Part shown: piece by piece, positions 1 through 9,560 of the stretch | Numbering within the stretch: position 1 is the first letter of the stretch | Layout: each line of letters begins with the position of its first letter | From: JAUIAI01 sp041396685 | Lineage (GTDB): Bacteria > Pseudomonadota > Gammaproteobacteria > Burkholderiales > Burkholderiaceae_E | Assembly: GCA_041396685.1 (NCBI GenBank) | Contig: JAWKYD010000004.1 | Location: forward strand, 186,001 to 250,000 | DNA: 64,000 nucleotides | Direction: 5' to 3' | Program-made: the position numbers and the translations under genes | Notes under the pieces: model-generated | What the model was told of the DNA's origin: nothing | The model's database searches: none | Seen by the model: the letters and a program-made list of their open reading frames with translations, nothing else

Positions 1-63
1 CCACACTGGCGAACAAGCGACCATTGCCGCGGCCGCTCCCGGACGGCCCGGCAGCGGCGCGGA

Positions 64-85
64 GCCGATTCACCGGGAGCCGACC
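64..85. repeat. 22-nt direct repeat, copy 1
   Basis: This 22-base string lies just 3' of the small cupin gene and ends on the first base of its stop codon. It is identical to bases 18298-18319, where it sits exactly at the junction between a truncated amidohydrolase and a TIM-barrel gene fragment. The flanks of the two copies do not match. It is not palindromic and I saw no third copy by eye. Its origin is unknown. Confidence 0.6.
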
Positions 86-432
86 TATTTGAACTCGATC
101 AGGATCTCGCGGTAGGGCGTGGCGCTGATGTTCTTTGCCTTGTGGACGGCCGGGAACAGCACGCTCGGACCGTTGCCCGAGACCACCTCGAGGCGGTCGC
201 CATCGCATTTGATGTTGAACACCGCGCCGGTCGGTACCTCGAACACGCCCAGGTCGTTTCCCTCCGGGTCCTCGGCTTGCAGCGACCCACCCGCAATCGC
301 ATACCAGATGTACGAATGTTCGTGCCGATGCATCGGCGTTTCCTCGCCGGGTTGCAACACGAAATCCCAGACCTTGACCTTGTCGTTCTCGAACACGACC
401 TGGCTACCCACGTTCTTGGTCACGCTGCTCAT
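85..432 (-). CDS. small single-domain cupin protein
   Basis: A 115-residue protein that is essentially one cupin barrel. The first cupin motif appears as PGEETPMHRHEHSYIWY, with histidines at HRHEH that could bind a metal. The second motif lies near VPTGAVFNIKC. A GGAGAC sequence upstream of the ATG supports the start. Small cupins of this kind include sugar isomerases, dioxygenases and ligand sensors, and nothing here separates these roles. It is transcribed away from the TIM-barrel/AAA regulator gene, with 210 bases of shared upstream DNA, so the two may be co-regulated. The family call is firm; the function is not known. Confidence 0.8.
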   Translation of the reverse strand: MSSVTKNVGSQVVFENDKVKVWDFVLQPGEETPMHRHEHSYIWYAIAGGSLQAEDPEGNDLGVFEVPTGAVFNIKCDGDRLEVVSGNGPSVLFPAVHKAKNISATPYREILIEFK

Positions 433-642
433 TGCTCTGTCTCCTGCTTGGGTCTTCGTTCATTGTGCGCTGCGCGCTACCATCCTGTCACGGGGCGGGC
501 GTCGGCGAGGCCCGTTCGTCGCGCGCTTGCGGCGGCCTGCCCTGCATGCGCCGTTGGCGTGTCTCACATCTAGTTTCGTGAGTCCGGAATTCGCGGCGGC
601 GACCGGGGCGACGAGCGCGAATGGCGGTCGAAAGGCGGGCCG

Positions 643-2406
643 ATGGCCGATCTGCAGGCACTCTTGATACGCAGGTTCCGGCGCACACTGCGCCAGCCCA
701 ACGGGTTCCTCGTCGGGGCAGCAGTGGGTGCCGGCATGACGGCGCGCGCCGCCGAGGCCGGTGGCGCCGATTTCCTTCTCGCCCTGACCGCCGGCCGCAT
801 GCGAATGATGGGCGCTCCGTCGATGGCCAGTCATCTGCCCCTGGCCGACAGCAACGAGCTGTCCGAGAGCTTCGCGGCCAGCGAGGTGCTCAGTCAGTGC
901 AAAGTACCGGTGTTCGTAGGTCTGTCGGCGATGAACCCGGCCCAGCGACTCGACGACTGGATCGCACGCAGCGCGCAGGCAGGCTTCCCCGGCGTCGTCA
1001 ACTGGCCGACCAGCGTGCTCTATCCACCGCGTATTCAACAGATGCTGGAAGACGCTGGCGTCGGCTTCTCACGCGAACTGGCCTTACTGGGGTCGGCACG
1101 GGCGGCGGGTCTGGCCGCCCTCGCCTACGTGGGCACTACCGGCCAAGCCCTGCGCGCCCTCGGCGCCGGCGTCGAACTGATCTGCGTGAACCTGGGCTGG
1201 ACCACGGGCGGCCGCACCGGGGTGCGCAGCGAAGTCGTTCTCGAAGACGTGGCGCTGCGTGTGCGGTCGGTGTCGCGGGCAGTGCGTCGAGCGGCACCGC
1301 GCGCGCTGATCTTCGTCGAAGGCGGCCCCCTCGAAACGGCCGCGCAGGTCGGCAGCATCCTGCGCGATGCGCACTTTCACGGCTTCGTCGGCGGTTCGTC
1401 GCTCGAACGACTGCCCATCGAGGATGCGGTCGCAGCGCGTACCTGGGCGTTCAAGTCGACCGCCATCCAGGTGAAGATCGCTCGTGAGAACAGCGATGCC
1501 CTGGAGTCCGTGGCCGGCGACCACGGCCTCGGCGGCGTCAGCGAGGCATCCCGCCTGCTGATGGCCGCCTTGCGCCGTGCCGCCGCCCACAGGTCCGTGG
1601 TCCTGCTCAGCGGTGAACCCGGCACACCTCTCACCGAGGCCGCGCGGGCCATCCATCTCGAATCCGGCCACGATCCCGAGTCGCTGGTGATCGTTTCGGC
1701 ACGCCATGCCACGCCGGTGCAGTTGGACCGGCGCCTGTTCGGCGCGCCTGGCGATCCGGGGCCAGGTGAACTCGCCAATCCCGACGTTCATTCGGTGGTG
1801 TTGCAGGACATCGAACGTCTGCCCGCGCGTCAGCAGAGCCGGCTGGCCCGCTACATAGGCAATGGCTGGTTCAGTCAGCCAGGCTCGCGACGGCGGGTGC
1901 GCGGCCACGCGCGGCTGATCCTGACCGCCACCGAACGCGACCCGGCCGCGCCACCACTGACGTCCCTCGATGCCGAACTGGCCGCGGCGATCGCCGACAA
2001 CGAAATCCGGGTGGCGCCGCTGCGTGATCGGCACGCCGACGTCGATCGACTGCTGCAGCGCACGCTCGGCAAGCTGCTCGGTGAATCCCGGCCGCTGACG
2101 ATCGACGACGATGCCCGACGGGCGCTCGAGGTCGCTCCCTGGCCGGGCAACGACGCCCAGCTGCGCGCGTTTGCCGCCCACCTCGTCGCAAGGGGTGCCG
2201 ACACACGGATCACCATGCTCGACGTGGGCGCAATCGACAATGCGGCACCCGCGCGCGCCGGCGCACGCCGCGTCAGCGAACGCGACCTGGTCCTCGACGC
2301 CCTGTGGCGCCATCGCTTTCATCGCCAGGAAGCCGCACGCGCACTCGGCATTTCGCGCAAGACGCTATACAACAAGATGCGCCGCTACGGCCTGTTCGAC
2401 CCGTAG
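643..2406 (+). CDS. TIM-barrel (PEP hydrolase family) fused to degenerate sigma-54-type AAA and Fis HTH
   Basis: A 587-residue three-part protein. Residues 1 to about 285 resemble the TIM-barrel signal-transduction (PEP hydrolase) family and parallel the stand-alone protein at 11800-12633, sharing the NLGWTTGG/HMGLTTGG segment and the GGSSLERLP/GASSMERLP segment. Residues of about 315-490 follow the layout of a sigma-54 activator AAA domain, but the Walker A equivalent reads GEPGTPLTE, lacking the lysine, and the GAFTGA loop is missing. The C-terminus (RHRFHRQEAARALGISRKTLYNKMRRYG) is a Fis-type helix-turn-helix. It is therefore probably a DNA-binding regulator that does not act through sigma-54 ATPase activity; the TIM barrel may sense a ligand. 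The last 22 bases overlap the converging gene. Confidence 0.8.
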   Translation: MADLQALLIRRFRRTLRQPNGFLVGAAVGAGMTARAAEAGGADFLLALTAGRMRMMGAPSMASHLPLADSNELSESFAASEVLSQCKVPVFVGLSAMNPAQRLDDWIARSAQAGFPGVVNWPTSVLYPPRIQQMLEDAGVGFSRELALLGSARAAGLAALAYVGTTGQALRALGAGVELICVNLGWTTGGRTGVRSEVVLEDVALRVRSVSRAVRRAAPRALIFVEGGPLETAAQVGSILRDAHFHGFVGGSSLERLPIEDAVAARTWAFKSTAIQVKIARENSDALESVAGDHGLGGVSEASRLLMAALRRAAAHRSVVLLSGEPGTPLTEAARAIHLESGHDPESLVIVSARHATPVQLDRRLFGAPGDPGPGELANPDVHSVVLQDIERLPARQQSRLARYIGNGWFSQPGSRRRVRGHARLILTATERDPAAPPLTSLDAELAAAIADNEIRVAPLRDRHADVDRLLQRTLGKLLGESRPLTIDDDARRALEVAPWPGNDAQLRAFAAHLVARGADTRITMLDVGAIDNAAPARAGARRVSERDLVLDALWRHRFHRQEAARALGISRKTLYNKMRRYGLFDP

Positions 2407-3035
2407 TGAATGGCGCCGGCCACCGGCGCCTCGACACGGGCGAATCGCTCACCAGTGAGCATCAGCACCGGGCAGCGACCGTCCGTTTCGGTGGCGACCG
2501 AACGGGCCAGTCCGATCAGATCATCCCCTGTCTGTCCGGCCTCGAAGGAGCGCGCGACGATGATGCCGGCCGGTACGATGCCCGCGAGCATCTGCCATCC
2601 GTGCCAATCGGTGATCACCGGGAACACCTCGAAGCCGAGCCGCGCGAAATCCGCCAGACGTTCGCGCTCGCGCGCCGGACCGAGATTCACATCCCCGGAC
2701 ATCCCGGTCAGTGCCCTGCCCAACTGCGCGATTGTCGGCAGATTGCAGATCCGGCCAAAGCCCTTGGCACGCAGCACGGCGGCGAAACTGGCCGGATTCA
2801 GGAATGGGTCGGCCATGAAGCAGGCGGCGATGTCCGCCTGCTGCGCCCACGGTGGGCGATCGATCAGGGCCTCGGTCAGCTGACGATTGAAGGCATGGTT
2901 CGGGAGCAGTGCGGCGAACTCGAACGGCAGGCCCGCCGGCGCCGGGAAATCCGGCACGACGATGGCCCGCGGGCGAGTACCGCCAGCCGGCCCACGCTCG
3001 CGCCAATCGATCGGCCAACGACGCACGCTTTGCAT
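2385..3035 (-). CDS. TIM-barrel protein, distant PEP hydrolase/Tm-1 C-terminal-like
   Basis: A 216-residue protein. The stretch KGFGRICNLPTIAQLG, followed by RLADFARLGFEVFPVITDWHGWQMLAGI, aligns with the middle of the TIM-barrel proteins at 643 and 11800 (KRMGFSGIQNFPTVGLIDG and onwards). This suggests a third and more divergent member of the same family. It is shorter than the 277-residue neighbour and lacks the GASSMERLP C-terminal segment, so it may be a trimmed barrel. It converges on the TIM-barrel regulator and diverges from the alpha/beta hydrolase gene across a region holding a perfect inverted repeat. The family assignment rests on pattern only, and no function is assigned. Confidence 0.55.
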   Translation of the reverse strand: MQSVRRWPIDWRERGPAGGTRPRAIVVPDFPAPAGLPFEFAALLPNHAFNRQLTEALIDRPPWAQQADIAACFMADPFLNPASFAAVLRAKGFGRICNLPTIAQLGRALTGMSGDVNLGPARERERLADFARLGFEVFPVITDWHGWQMLAGIVPAGIIVARSFEAGQTGDDLIGLARSVATETDGRCPVLMLTGERFARVEAPVAGAIHYGSNRP

Positions 3036-3067
3036 ATGCCGCCAAATTTCTACCCGTTATTACACAT

Positions 3068-3084
3068 TTCGAGTCTATCTCGAA
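3068..3084. promoter_or_regulatory. perfect inverted repeat, candidate operator
   Basis: TTCGAG-TCTAT-CTCGAA: two perfect 6-base arms around a 5-base spacer. It sits in the AT-richer part of the 227-base region between the divergent TIM-barrel-like gene and the alpha/beta hydrolase gene. Size and position fit a dimeric repressor or activator site. Which regulator binds it is unknown; the Fis-type regulator at 643-2406 is the nearest candidate. Confidence 0.45.
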
Positions 3085-3262
3085 GCGATTGGTCCTGATA
3101 GCTTTCGGTCTCAGGAGACAACTCGCACGGGAACTCAGTGAAGTTCACGAGCTCTGACAGCGCCGCCCAGCGGCCAGCCTGCGCACTGCCCGGCGCCCAC
3201 TGCCCTTGCCGGCCGCGGACAGCCGGCGACACGTCTGCGAGCCCCCGGCCGCCTCGCGGCGA

Positions 3263-4081
3263 ATGCAGACACGCTTCGAGACCGTCATGACCGACGTCAT
3301 CGCGGCCAAGATGATCATCGAGGTAGACGGCGACGATTCGGCGCCGCCAGTGGTGATGATCCACGGCCTGGGGGGATCATCGAACGCGTTTGCGCTTCTG
3401 ATGCCCGGCTTGCGCGGCTTTCGCGTGATCCGGCCTGACCTGCTCGGCGCCGGCCGCTCGCCCACCCGGCGCGGGTCGCACCGTCTACCCGAACTCGGGC
3501 GCCAGCTGGTGCTCGCGCTGTCGCTCCTCGGCGTGAAGCGCGCCCATCTGGTCGGCCACTCGATGGGCACCTGGATCTGCCAGTGGCTGGCCGCAGAACA
3601 TCCGGATCTGGTCGAGTCGATGGTCCTGTTCGGGGCGATCACCGAACCTGCCCAGGCCAGTCGCGACGCTCTGCGCGAGCGCGCGGCCGCGGTCCGCCAC
3701 GGCGGTCTCAGTCAGGTGGCGACCCAGATCGCCACGCACACGATTGCCGCGCGCAGCCTGGATACCCAGCCTCTGATCGCGGCATATGTCCGCGAAAGCG
3801 TGATGCGACAGTCGGCCGAAGGCTACGCGGCGCTCTGCGAAGCCCTGGCCGAGGCCGTGCGTATCGATCCCCTGCGCATCCGTTGCCCGGTCACCCTCGT
3901 CACCGGCCGCGATGACCCGGTCACGCCGCCGTCCATGGCGCATTCCCTGGCCGACCGGCTCGGTCACGCGCGGCTGCAGCTGATCGACAACTGCGGCCAC
4001 TGGACGCCGATCGAGGCGCCGCAGGTCTGCGGCGAGGCGCTGCGCCACCACCTGATCCGACACGCGCGTGCAGGAGCCTGA
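3263..4081 (+). CDS. alpha/beta fold hydrolase
   Basis: A 272-residue alpha/beta hydrolase. The oxyanion-hole segment is MIHGLGGSSNAF. The nucleophile elbow is GHSMGTW with Ser at about residue 100. The likely acid lies in TGRDDPVTPP and the catalytic His in NCGHWTPIEAP near the end. Other in-frame ATGs lie at 3206 and 3287; the chosen start keeps a short N-terminal lead before the first strand. The stop lies one base before the downstream amidohydrolase ATG, so the two are probably co-transcribed. The pairing suggests ester or amide hydrolysis of a substrate handled by the importer operon, but the substrate is unknown. Confidence 0.85.
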   Translation: MQTRFETVMTDVIAAKMIIEVDGDDSAPPVVMIHGLGGSSNAFALLMPGLRGFRVIRPDLLGAGRSPTRRGSHRLPELGRQLVLALSLLGVKRAHLVGHSMGTWICQWLAAEHPDLVESMVLFGAITEPAQASRDALRERAAAVRHGGLSQVATQIATHTIAARSLDTQPLIAAYVRESVMRQSAEGYAALCEALAEAVRIDPLRIRCPVTLVTGRDDPVTPPSMAHSLADRLGHARLQLIDNCGHWTPIEAPQVCGEALRHHLIRHARAGA

Positions 4082-4082
4082 C

Positions 4083-5380
4083 ATGCCAGCCGATTCCCCG
4101 CCCAGGACCCTGTTCACGAACGTACGCGTGCTCGACAGCAGCGGTGAGTATCCGTACTCCGGCGAAGTCATGGTGCAGGGCCGGCGCATCAAGGAGGTTG
4201 CGCGCGGCAGCAACCGCTTCCCGGGATCCGGCCACGACCACGCCGTCGTCGACGGCCGCGGGGCCACGCTGATGTCCGGCCTCTGCGACGCCCACACGCA
4301 CTTCAGCTGGAACGACGCGGCCAAGCTCGAAGACATCATGCTGATGCCGCCTGAAGAGCACACGTTGGTCACCGCGCGCACCGCGGCACTGCTGCTCGAC
4401 ATGGGCTACACCATGTGCGTCGGCGCGGCATCGGCCAAGGAGCGGCTCGACGTCGTCATCCGCAACGCGATCGAGGCCGGCGACCTGCCCGGGCCACGCT
4501 ATCTGGCCAACGGCCCCGAGATCGCGACACTGGGCGGCCTCGGCGACACCTCCCCGCCGCATCTGATGTTCCCCGAGCTGAACTTCGGCTGTGTGATCTC
4601 GGGCCCCGAAGAAATGCGTGCGGCGGTCAGACGCTTCATCAAGTTCGGTGTCGATCTGATCAAGCTGAATCTGTCCGGCGAGTCGCTTACCGGGGTCGGC
4701 GCCGAGGAGACCTGATGGCCGAAGACGAGATCGCGATGGCGGTCCGCGAGGCCAAGTCACGCGGCAAACGCGTTCCAGCAAATGCCCGATCTGACCAGTC
4801 GGTGCGCTACTGCCTGCAGTACGGCATCGAGATCATCTACCACGCGTCGTTCGGTGGCGATCGCACCATCGACGAGCCTGCTCTCGGCGACGACGAATTC
4901 TTCGTCGCCCCGGGCTGGCCTGGCTGCGCAACACCGGCTACCACGCGGGTGCCTATGGGCTGTCAGCGGAGGTCGCGGGGTCAGATGGGCTATCACGCCG
5001 AATACGAGCGGGCCATCGAGACCAAGGGCAAGATGAAGCAGGCCGGCATCCGCGTGCTGCCCGGTGGCGACTACGGCTTCGCCTGGACGCCGCATGGCAC
5101 CAATGCGAACGATCCTGAGCATTTCGTCGACCTGCTTGGTTTTACACCGATGGAGGCGATCGTCGCGGCCACGCGTCTGGGCGGCGAGATCATGGGGCGG
5201 CCGAACGAACTCGGCCAGGTGAAGCCCGGCTTCCTGGCCGACCTGATCCTGGTCGACGGCGATCCGATCGCGGATATCCGCGTGCTGCAGAAGCGCGATC
5301 GGATCCTGGCCGTGATGAAGGATGGCCGTTTCCACAGGGAAATGGCCGGCCGACGGGCCACGAACGGGATTCGCGGCTGA
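4083..5380 (+). pseudogene. amidohydrolase family protein, frameshifted
   Basis: Metal-dependent amidohydrolase, close paralogue of the gene at 17197. The N-terminal part has the DAHTHFSW metal motif; the C-terminal part has YHASF, GGDYGFAWTPHGTN and the usual end GFLADLILVDGDPIADI. The frame changes near 4712 (EET then LMAEDEIAM), near 4914, and again before about 4985. The first two look like one missing base in a short C or G run (ACCTG for ACCCTG; CCGGGCTGG for CCGGGGCTGG). If these are corrected, the protein is about 430 residues and complete. The stop overlaps the next gene (TGATG). It is either a recent pseudogene or intact with sequence errors. Substrate unknown. Confidence 0.8.
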
Positions 5381-6410
5381 TGTCGCGCACGGCCCGCACC
5401 TGGCTCTGGCTGCTGCTTGCCGCAGTCCTGGCCTGGCTGATATTCGCGCCATGGCCGGATTGGTGACCGGACTCATTGGCCGGAAGAAACTGTTCGTCAA
5501 CGCGCTGTTGAACGCAGGCGTGACGCTCGGCGGCCTGTACTTTCTCGTGGCCAGCGGTTTCACGCTGGTGTTCGGTCTGATGCGCAACGTCAATCTCGCG
5601 CACGGCTCGCTCTACCTGCTCGGCGCCTATCTCGGCTACGATCGCAGAGGACCAGTGGCTCCTGGTATCTCGGCCTGATCGCAGGCGGCTTGAGCATGGC
5701 TGTCGTCGGTGCCCTGCTGCAGGTGATCGTGTTTCGCTGCATGGAGGGTGACGACCTGCGCTGGACGCTCGTCACGATCGGCATCTCGATCGTGCTCGCG
5801 GACCTGATGCTGGCGGCCTGGACCGGCACCACCTATCAGTTCGCGCCCCCGGAGTGGCTGTTCGGGGCAACCACCCTGCCGATCGTCACCGACTTCCGAT
5901 CCAACGGGACGGCCATCTACCTGAAGTACCCGACCTATCGGATCGCGGTCCTGGTCGCGGCGGTCGCCATCGGCATCGCGCTCTGGTGTTCCTGAACAAG
6001 AGCCGGGCGGGCATGATGATCCGCGCCGGCGTCGATGACCGCGACATGCTGGCGGCCGGCGGCGTCAATGTCCAACGCTTGTTTGCCGGGGTGTTCGCCA
6101 TCGGCGCGGGCCTGGCGGGTCTGGCAGGTGATCGGCGGAACCGCCTTGTCGATCGCGCCCGGCGAGGACGTCCGCTACCTGCTGGCCTCGCTGGTCGTGG
6201 TGATCGTCGGCGGCATGGGCTCCGTGACCGGCGCGGCCATCGGCGCGCTGCTGATCGGCGTGGCCGAGAACATCGGCCTGGCCTACTTTCCGACTTACGG
6301 CGTCGTGCTCACCTTCGTGATCATGGTGGTGGCACCCGCCTTCCGGCCGCAGGGCATCATGGGGCAGTCCTCGGGAGTGTCACCGACTCGCCACCGCTGG
6401 CCCGCATCGC
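5380..6410 (+). pseudogene. branched-chain amino acid-type ABC permease (LivH-like), frameshifted
   Basis: Membrane permease of the Liv/HAAT family. The segments run in order through different frames: a first hydrophobic segment (WLWLLLAAVLAWLIFAPW), then VASGFTLVFGLMRNVNLAHGSLYLLGAYLGY (the LivH hallmark), then VVGALLQVIVFRCMEG, then FLNKSRAGMMIRAGVDDRDMLAAGGVN, then ASLVVVIVGGMGSVTGAAIGALLIGVAENIGLAYF and the RPQGIMGQ end. Frame changes fall near 5466, 5660, 5990 and 6125; the one near 5990 fits a lost G (CTCTGGTGTTC). Apart from these changes the reading is free of stops and codon use is normal. The 3' end is approximate. Confidence 0.75.
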
Positions 6411-7392
6411 CGGCCTGCATCCCGGCCACAGTGGTTGGTTATTCTGCTGCCGCTCGTCTACCCCTGGATCGTCTCGCCGTTCTTTGCCTATCAGATCGGC
6501 GCCTACTCGCTGATCCTGGGCACGGTCGCGCTGTCGCTGATGATGCTGGCCGGGCTTGCGGGCATGGTCTCGCTGGCCTGTTGAGCGTGGCCGGCGTCGC
6601 GGGCTACACGGTCGCGATCCTGAGCGCGAACAACGCCAACATCGGCCCCGAATGGCCGTGGTGGCTGGTGGCGCCCCTGGCCACCTGATCGGCGCGGTCG
6701 CCGCGGCGCTGATCGGCGCGATCTCGGTGCGCACCGAAGGCATCTACACCATCATGATCACGCTGGCCATCGCGGTGGCGTTCTTCTACTTCGTCCGCCA
6801 GAACTACACGATCTTCAATGGCTTCTCCGGCTTCAACGGCATTCGCGCTCCGATCAAGCTTTCGGCGTCGACTGGCGCGAGCCGGTGCTGTTCTACTACC
6901 TGGCGCTCGCCGTGGCCATGCTGTCGTACGGCTTCAGCTCTATGTACGCCGGTCGACGTTCGGTCTGAGCCTGCAGGCCATCCGCGACAATCCTCGCCGC
7001 GCGCACGCGCTGGGTTTTCACGTCAATGCCCATCGCATCGCGGCCTACTTCGTGGCCGGCATCATCGCGGCGTCAGCGGGCGTGCTCGGTGTGGTTCAAC
7101 GGCCGTATTTCGCCCGGCTCGGTCGGCGTGGACGGTCATCGACATTTTGGTGATCGCGTGGTGGGCGGGCTCACCCATCCGGTCGGCCTGTTCGTCGGCG
7201 CACCGTTGTTCGTGCTGCTCGAGAACTTCGCGCCGGGCCATCGACCTCATCGATCGCGAACGATTCAACACGGTCATCGGGCTCGTTTTCCTGCTGATCA
7301 TCTTCTTCTCGCCGGACGGTCTGCTGGGTCTCTGGAAGCGTCTGAGACCCCGATTGCTGCCCGGCGGGTCGACCACCCCGTCGTCACCCTGA
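6380..7392 (+). pseudogene. branched-chain amino acid-type ABC permease (LivM-like), frameshifted
   Basis: Second permease of the importer. Readable blocks in successive frames are: VYPWIVSPFFAYQIGAYSLILGTVALSLMMLAGLAGMVSLA; LSVAGVAGYTVAILSANNANIGPEWPWW; GTEGIYTIMITLAIAVAFFYFVRQNYT-like (seen as RTEGIYTIMITLAIAV); FGLSLQAIRDNPRRAHALGF, a LivM hallmark; VVGGLTHPVGLFVGAPLFVLLEN; and RERFNTVIGLVFLLIIFFSPDGLLGLW at the end. At least seven frame changes occur (around 6440, 6582, 6685, 6863, 6945, 7095, 7130-7160 and 7235). The start is uncertain. The blocks join into a normal-length LivM of about 335 residues. Confidence 0.72.
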
Positions 7393-7430
7393 ACGATGTC
7401 GGACAACGTCTTGCACACGGAGGAGCACCC

Positions 7431-8748
7431 ATGAAAGAGCAAAGAAGACTGCTGGTTCGGTCCACGCTGACGGCCGCGATCGCGACTGCCCTGACCCCGC
7501 CCGTCGCAGGCCATGCGCAGGACATCATCAAGGTCGGCGGCCTCGCCACCCTCGAGGGAGCCTTCACGGTTCTCGGCGAGGACTCGATGCGTGGTCTGAA
7601 ACTCGCGCTCAAGGAGTTCAACTACGAAGTCGCGGGCAAGAAAATCGAACTGATCACCGGCTCGTCCGATGCCTCGCCTGACAGCGCGATTCGTGCCACC
7701 CGCAAGCTGGTCGAACAAGACGGCGTGGACATCATGATCGGGCCGTTGTCCGGCTCCGAGTGGGTCTGGCCGGGTCGTCAAGGACTACCCAAGACCAAGC
7801 CGGGCGTCACCTTCATCAACGGTGTTTCCGGCGCCCAGGACACCACGCTGCGCGATCCCTCGCCGAACTTCTTCCGATACAACATGGAGGGCGCGCAGTG
7901 GATGTCGGGCCTGCCCGAGTACGTCTACAACGAAAAAGGCTACAAGCGCATCGCGGTGCTCGCGGAGGACTACTCCTTCCCGTACACCCAGGTGCTCGGA
8001 TTCATGGTGCTCCTCTTTTGCAAGATGGCGGCAAAGTCACGGCCAAGTTCTGGGTACCGATCGGCAACAAGGACTACTCCTCCGTGATCGCCGGCCTGCC
8101 GGAGACATCGATGCAACGGCGTCGCGCTCGCCGGCGGCGCGGATTCGGTCAATTTTCTGACCCAATACGAACAGGCCGGCGGCGAGAAGCCCCTCATCGG
8201 CGGCACGATCACGGTCGACCAGACCGTGCTCGGCTCCAAGGGTCGGACCCGCAAGTTCGTGATCGGCACGCCGGCCGCCGGCCCGATCGCCGACACCTGG
8301 GACGATCCGAACTGGAAGGCCTTCGTCTCCGCCTACAAGAAGGAGTATCCGAACGGCTTTCCGTCGCCGTCGCTGTTCGCGCACGGCTACTACGTGAACA
8401 CCAAGGCCGCGCTGCTGGCCCTGAAGCAGGCCGGTGGCGATCTGTCCGACGGCCACAAGAAGTATCGCGAAGCCCTGGCCAAACTCGAGTCCCAGACCCC
8501 GACGGGCATGATCAAGCTCGACAAGAACCGCCAGGCGATCGGCGACAACTTCGTCACCGAGGTGATCGAAGGGCCGGACGGCAACCTGGTGAACAAGGTC
8601 GTCAAGGTGGTCAAGGGGGTCGATCAGCGGCTGGGCATGACGAAAAAGGAGTTCCTCGCGCTGGGACCGGTCAGCCGGGACAATCCCGGAGTGCGCGATG
8701 CCCGTCACGCACGCCACGGCATGTTGCCGTCGGCCGACTCATGGCTGA
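7431..8748 (+). pseudogene. ABC transporter substrate-binding protein (Liv type), frameshifted
   Basis: Periplasmic binding protein of the importer. The start has a GGAGGAG site 8 bases upstream. The N-terminus is a signal peptide (basic MKEQRRLLVR, a hydrophobic stretch, then GHAQD as the likely cleavage site). The mature part begins IIKVGGLATLEGAFTVLGEDSMRG and continues with AGKKIELITGSSDASPDSAIRATRKLVEQDGVDIMIGPLSGSE, typical of the type I periplasmic-binding fold. Frame changes lie near 7760-7790, 8015, 8110 and again before 8226, with one more near 8690 that would let the gene end by overlapping the next ATG. Ligand unknown; this family binds many ligands besides branched-chain amino acids, including aromatic compounds. 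Confidence 0.78.
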
Positions 8749-9560
8749 GTCGGCCGCCGGAGCGGCTCGCGAGCGCCAACACGCAGGCGCTGCAACTGGA
8801 CGGTGTAAGCCGCCGGTTCGGCGCCCTCGCTGTGGCGCTCGACGACGTGAGTCTTCGGTTCGCGCCGGCGAACGACGCGCCGACCCGGCAGGCAATGGCG
8901 CCGGCAAGACCACCTTGTTCAACGCGGTCAAGATTTTCCTACCGCCGGCCGATCCGCTTCTTTTGGCGAGGACATCACCCGGTTTCCGCCCTACGAACGG
9001 ATCTGCCGCGGGCTGGGTGGCGCACCTACCAGATCTCGCCGCTCTTCAAGGGCCCAGCGTGATCGACAACGTCTTTCTGGCCTGCCGCTGCGGTGTCACG
9101 CGGGGACGCTACTCGCTGTTGCGGCCCCGCCAGGACGACCCGGACGCACGAGGCGGCGCGACACATCGTCGAACTCGTGCACCTGGACACGGTGCGCGAC
9201 ATGCTCGTTTCTGCTCAGCCACGGTCAGCAGCGTCAGATTGAGATCGGCATGGCGCTGGCCGGTGCGCCGCGCTACACTGTCTTCGACGAGCCTGCTGCA
9301 GGCTTGTCGCCGAACGAACGCAGCGATCTGGTGCAGATACTCACCGCGCTGCCCGAACACATTGGTCGGCCATCATCGAGCACGATCTCGACGTCGCTCT
9401 GCGTGTGGTCGAACGGGTCACGATGATGCACAACGGGCGCATTCAAGGAAGGATCGCCCGAGGAGATCGAGAAACGGACCTCCGCGTGCAGGTGCAGGAG
9501 ATCTACCTGGAGGTGCGCGTGAAGCCGATTCCACGAGCGGCCGTGAGCCCACGCTTCCAT
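8741..9560 (+). pseudogene. ABC transporter ATP-binding protein (LivG-like), frameshifted
   Basis: First ATPase of the importer. Fragments seen in changing frames are LQLDGVSRRFGALAVALDDVSLRFAP, NGAGKTTLFNAV (the Walker A core), GRTYQISPLFKG-like (with frame change), LSHGQQRQIEIGMALA (a LivG-type signature in which LSHG replaces LSGG), FDEPAAGLSPNERSDL (Walker B) and HDLDVALRVVERVTMMHNGRI. At least six frame changes break it. The ATG overlaps the inferred end of the binding-protein gene. The 3' end is approximate and abuts the second ATPase gene at 9559. Confidence 0.72.

Noticed and set aside
5380..5466. A 28-codon hydrophobic mini-gene overlapping the amidohydrolase stop
   Set aside because: It reads more naturally as the first transmembrane segment of the LivH-like permease, cut off by the first of the frame changes in that region.
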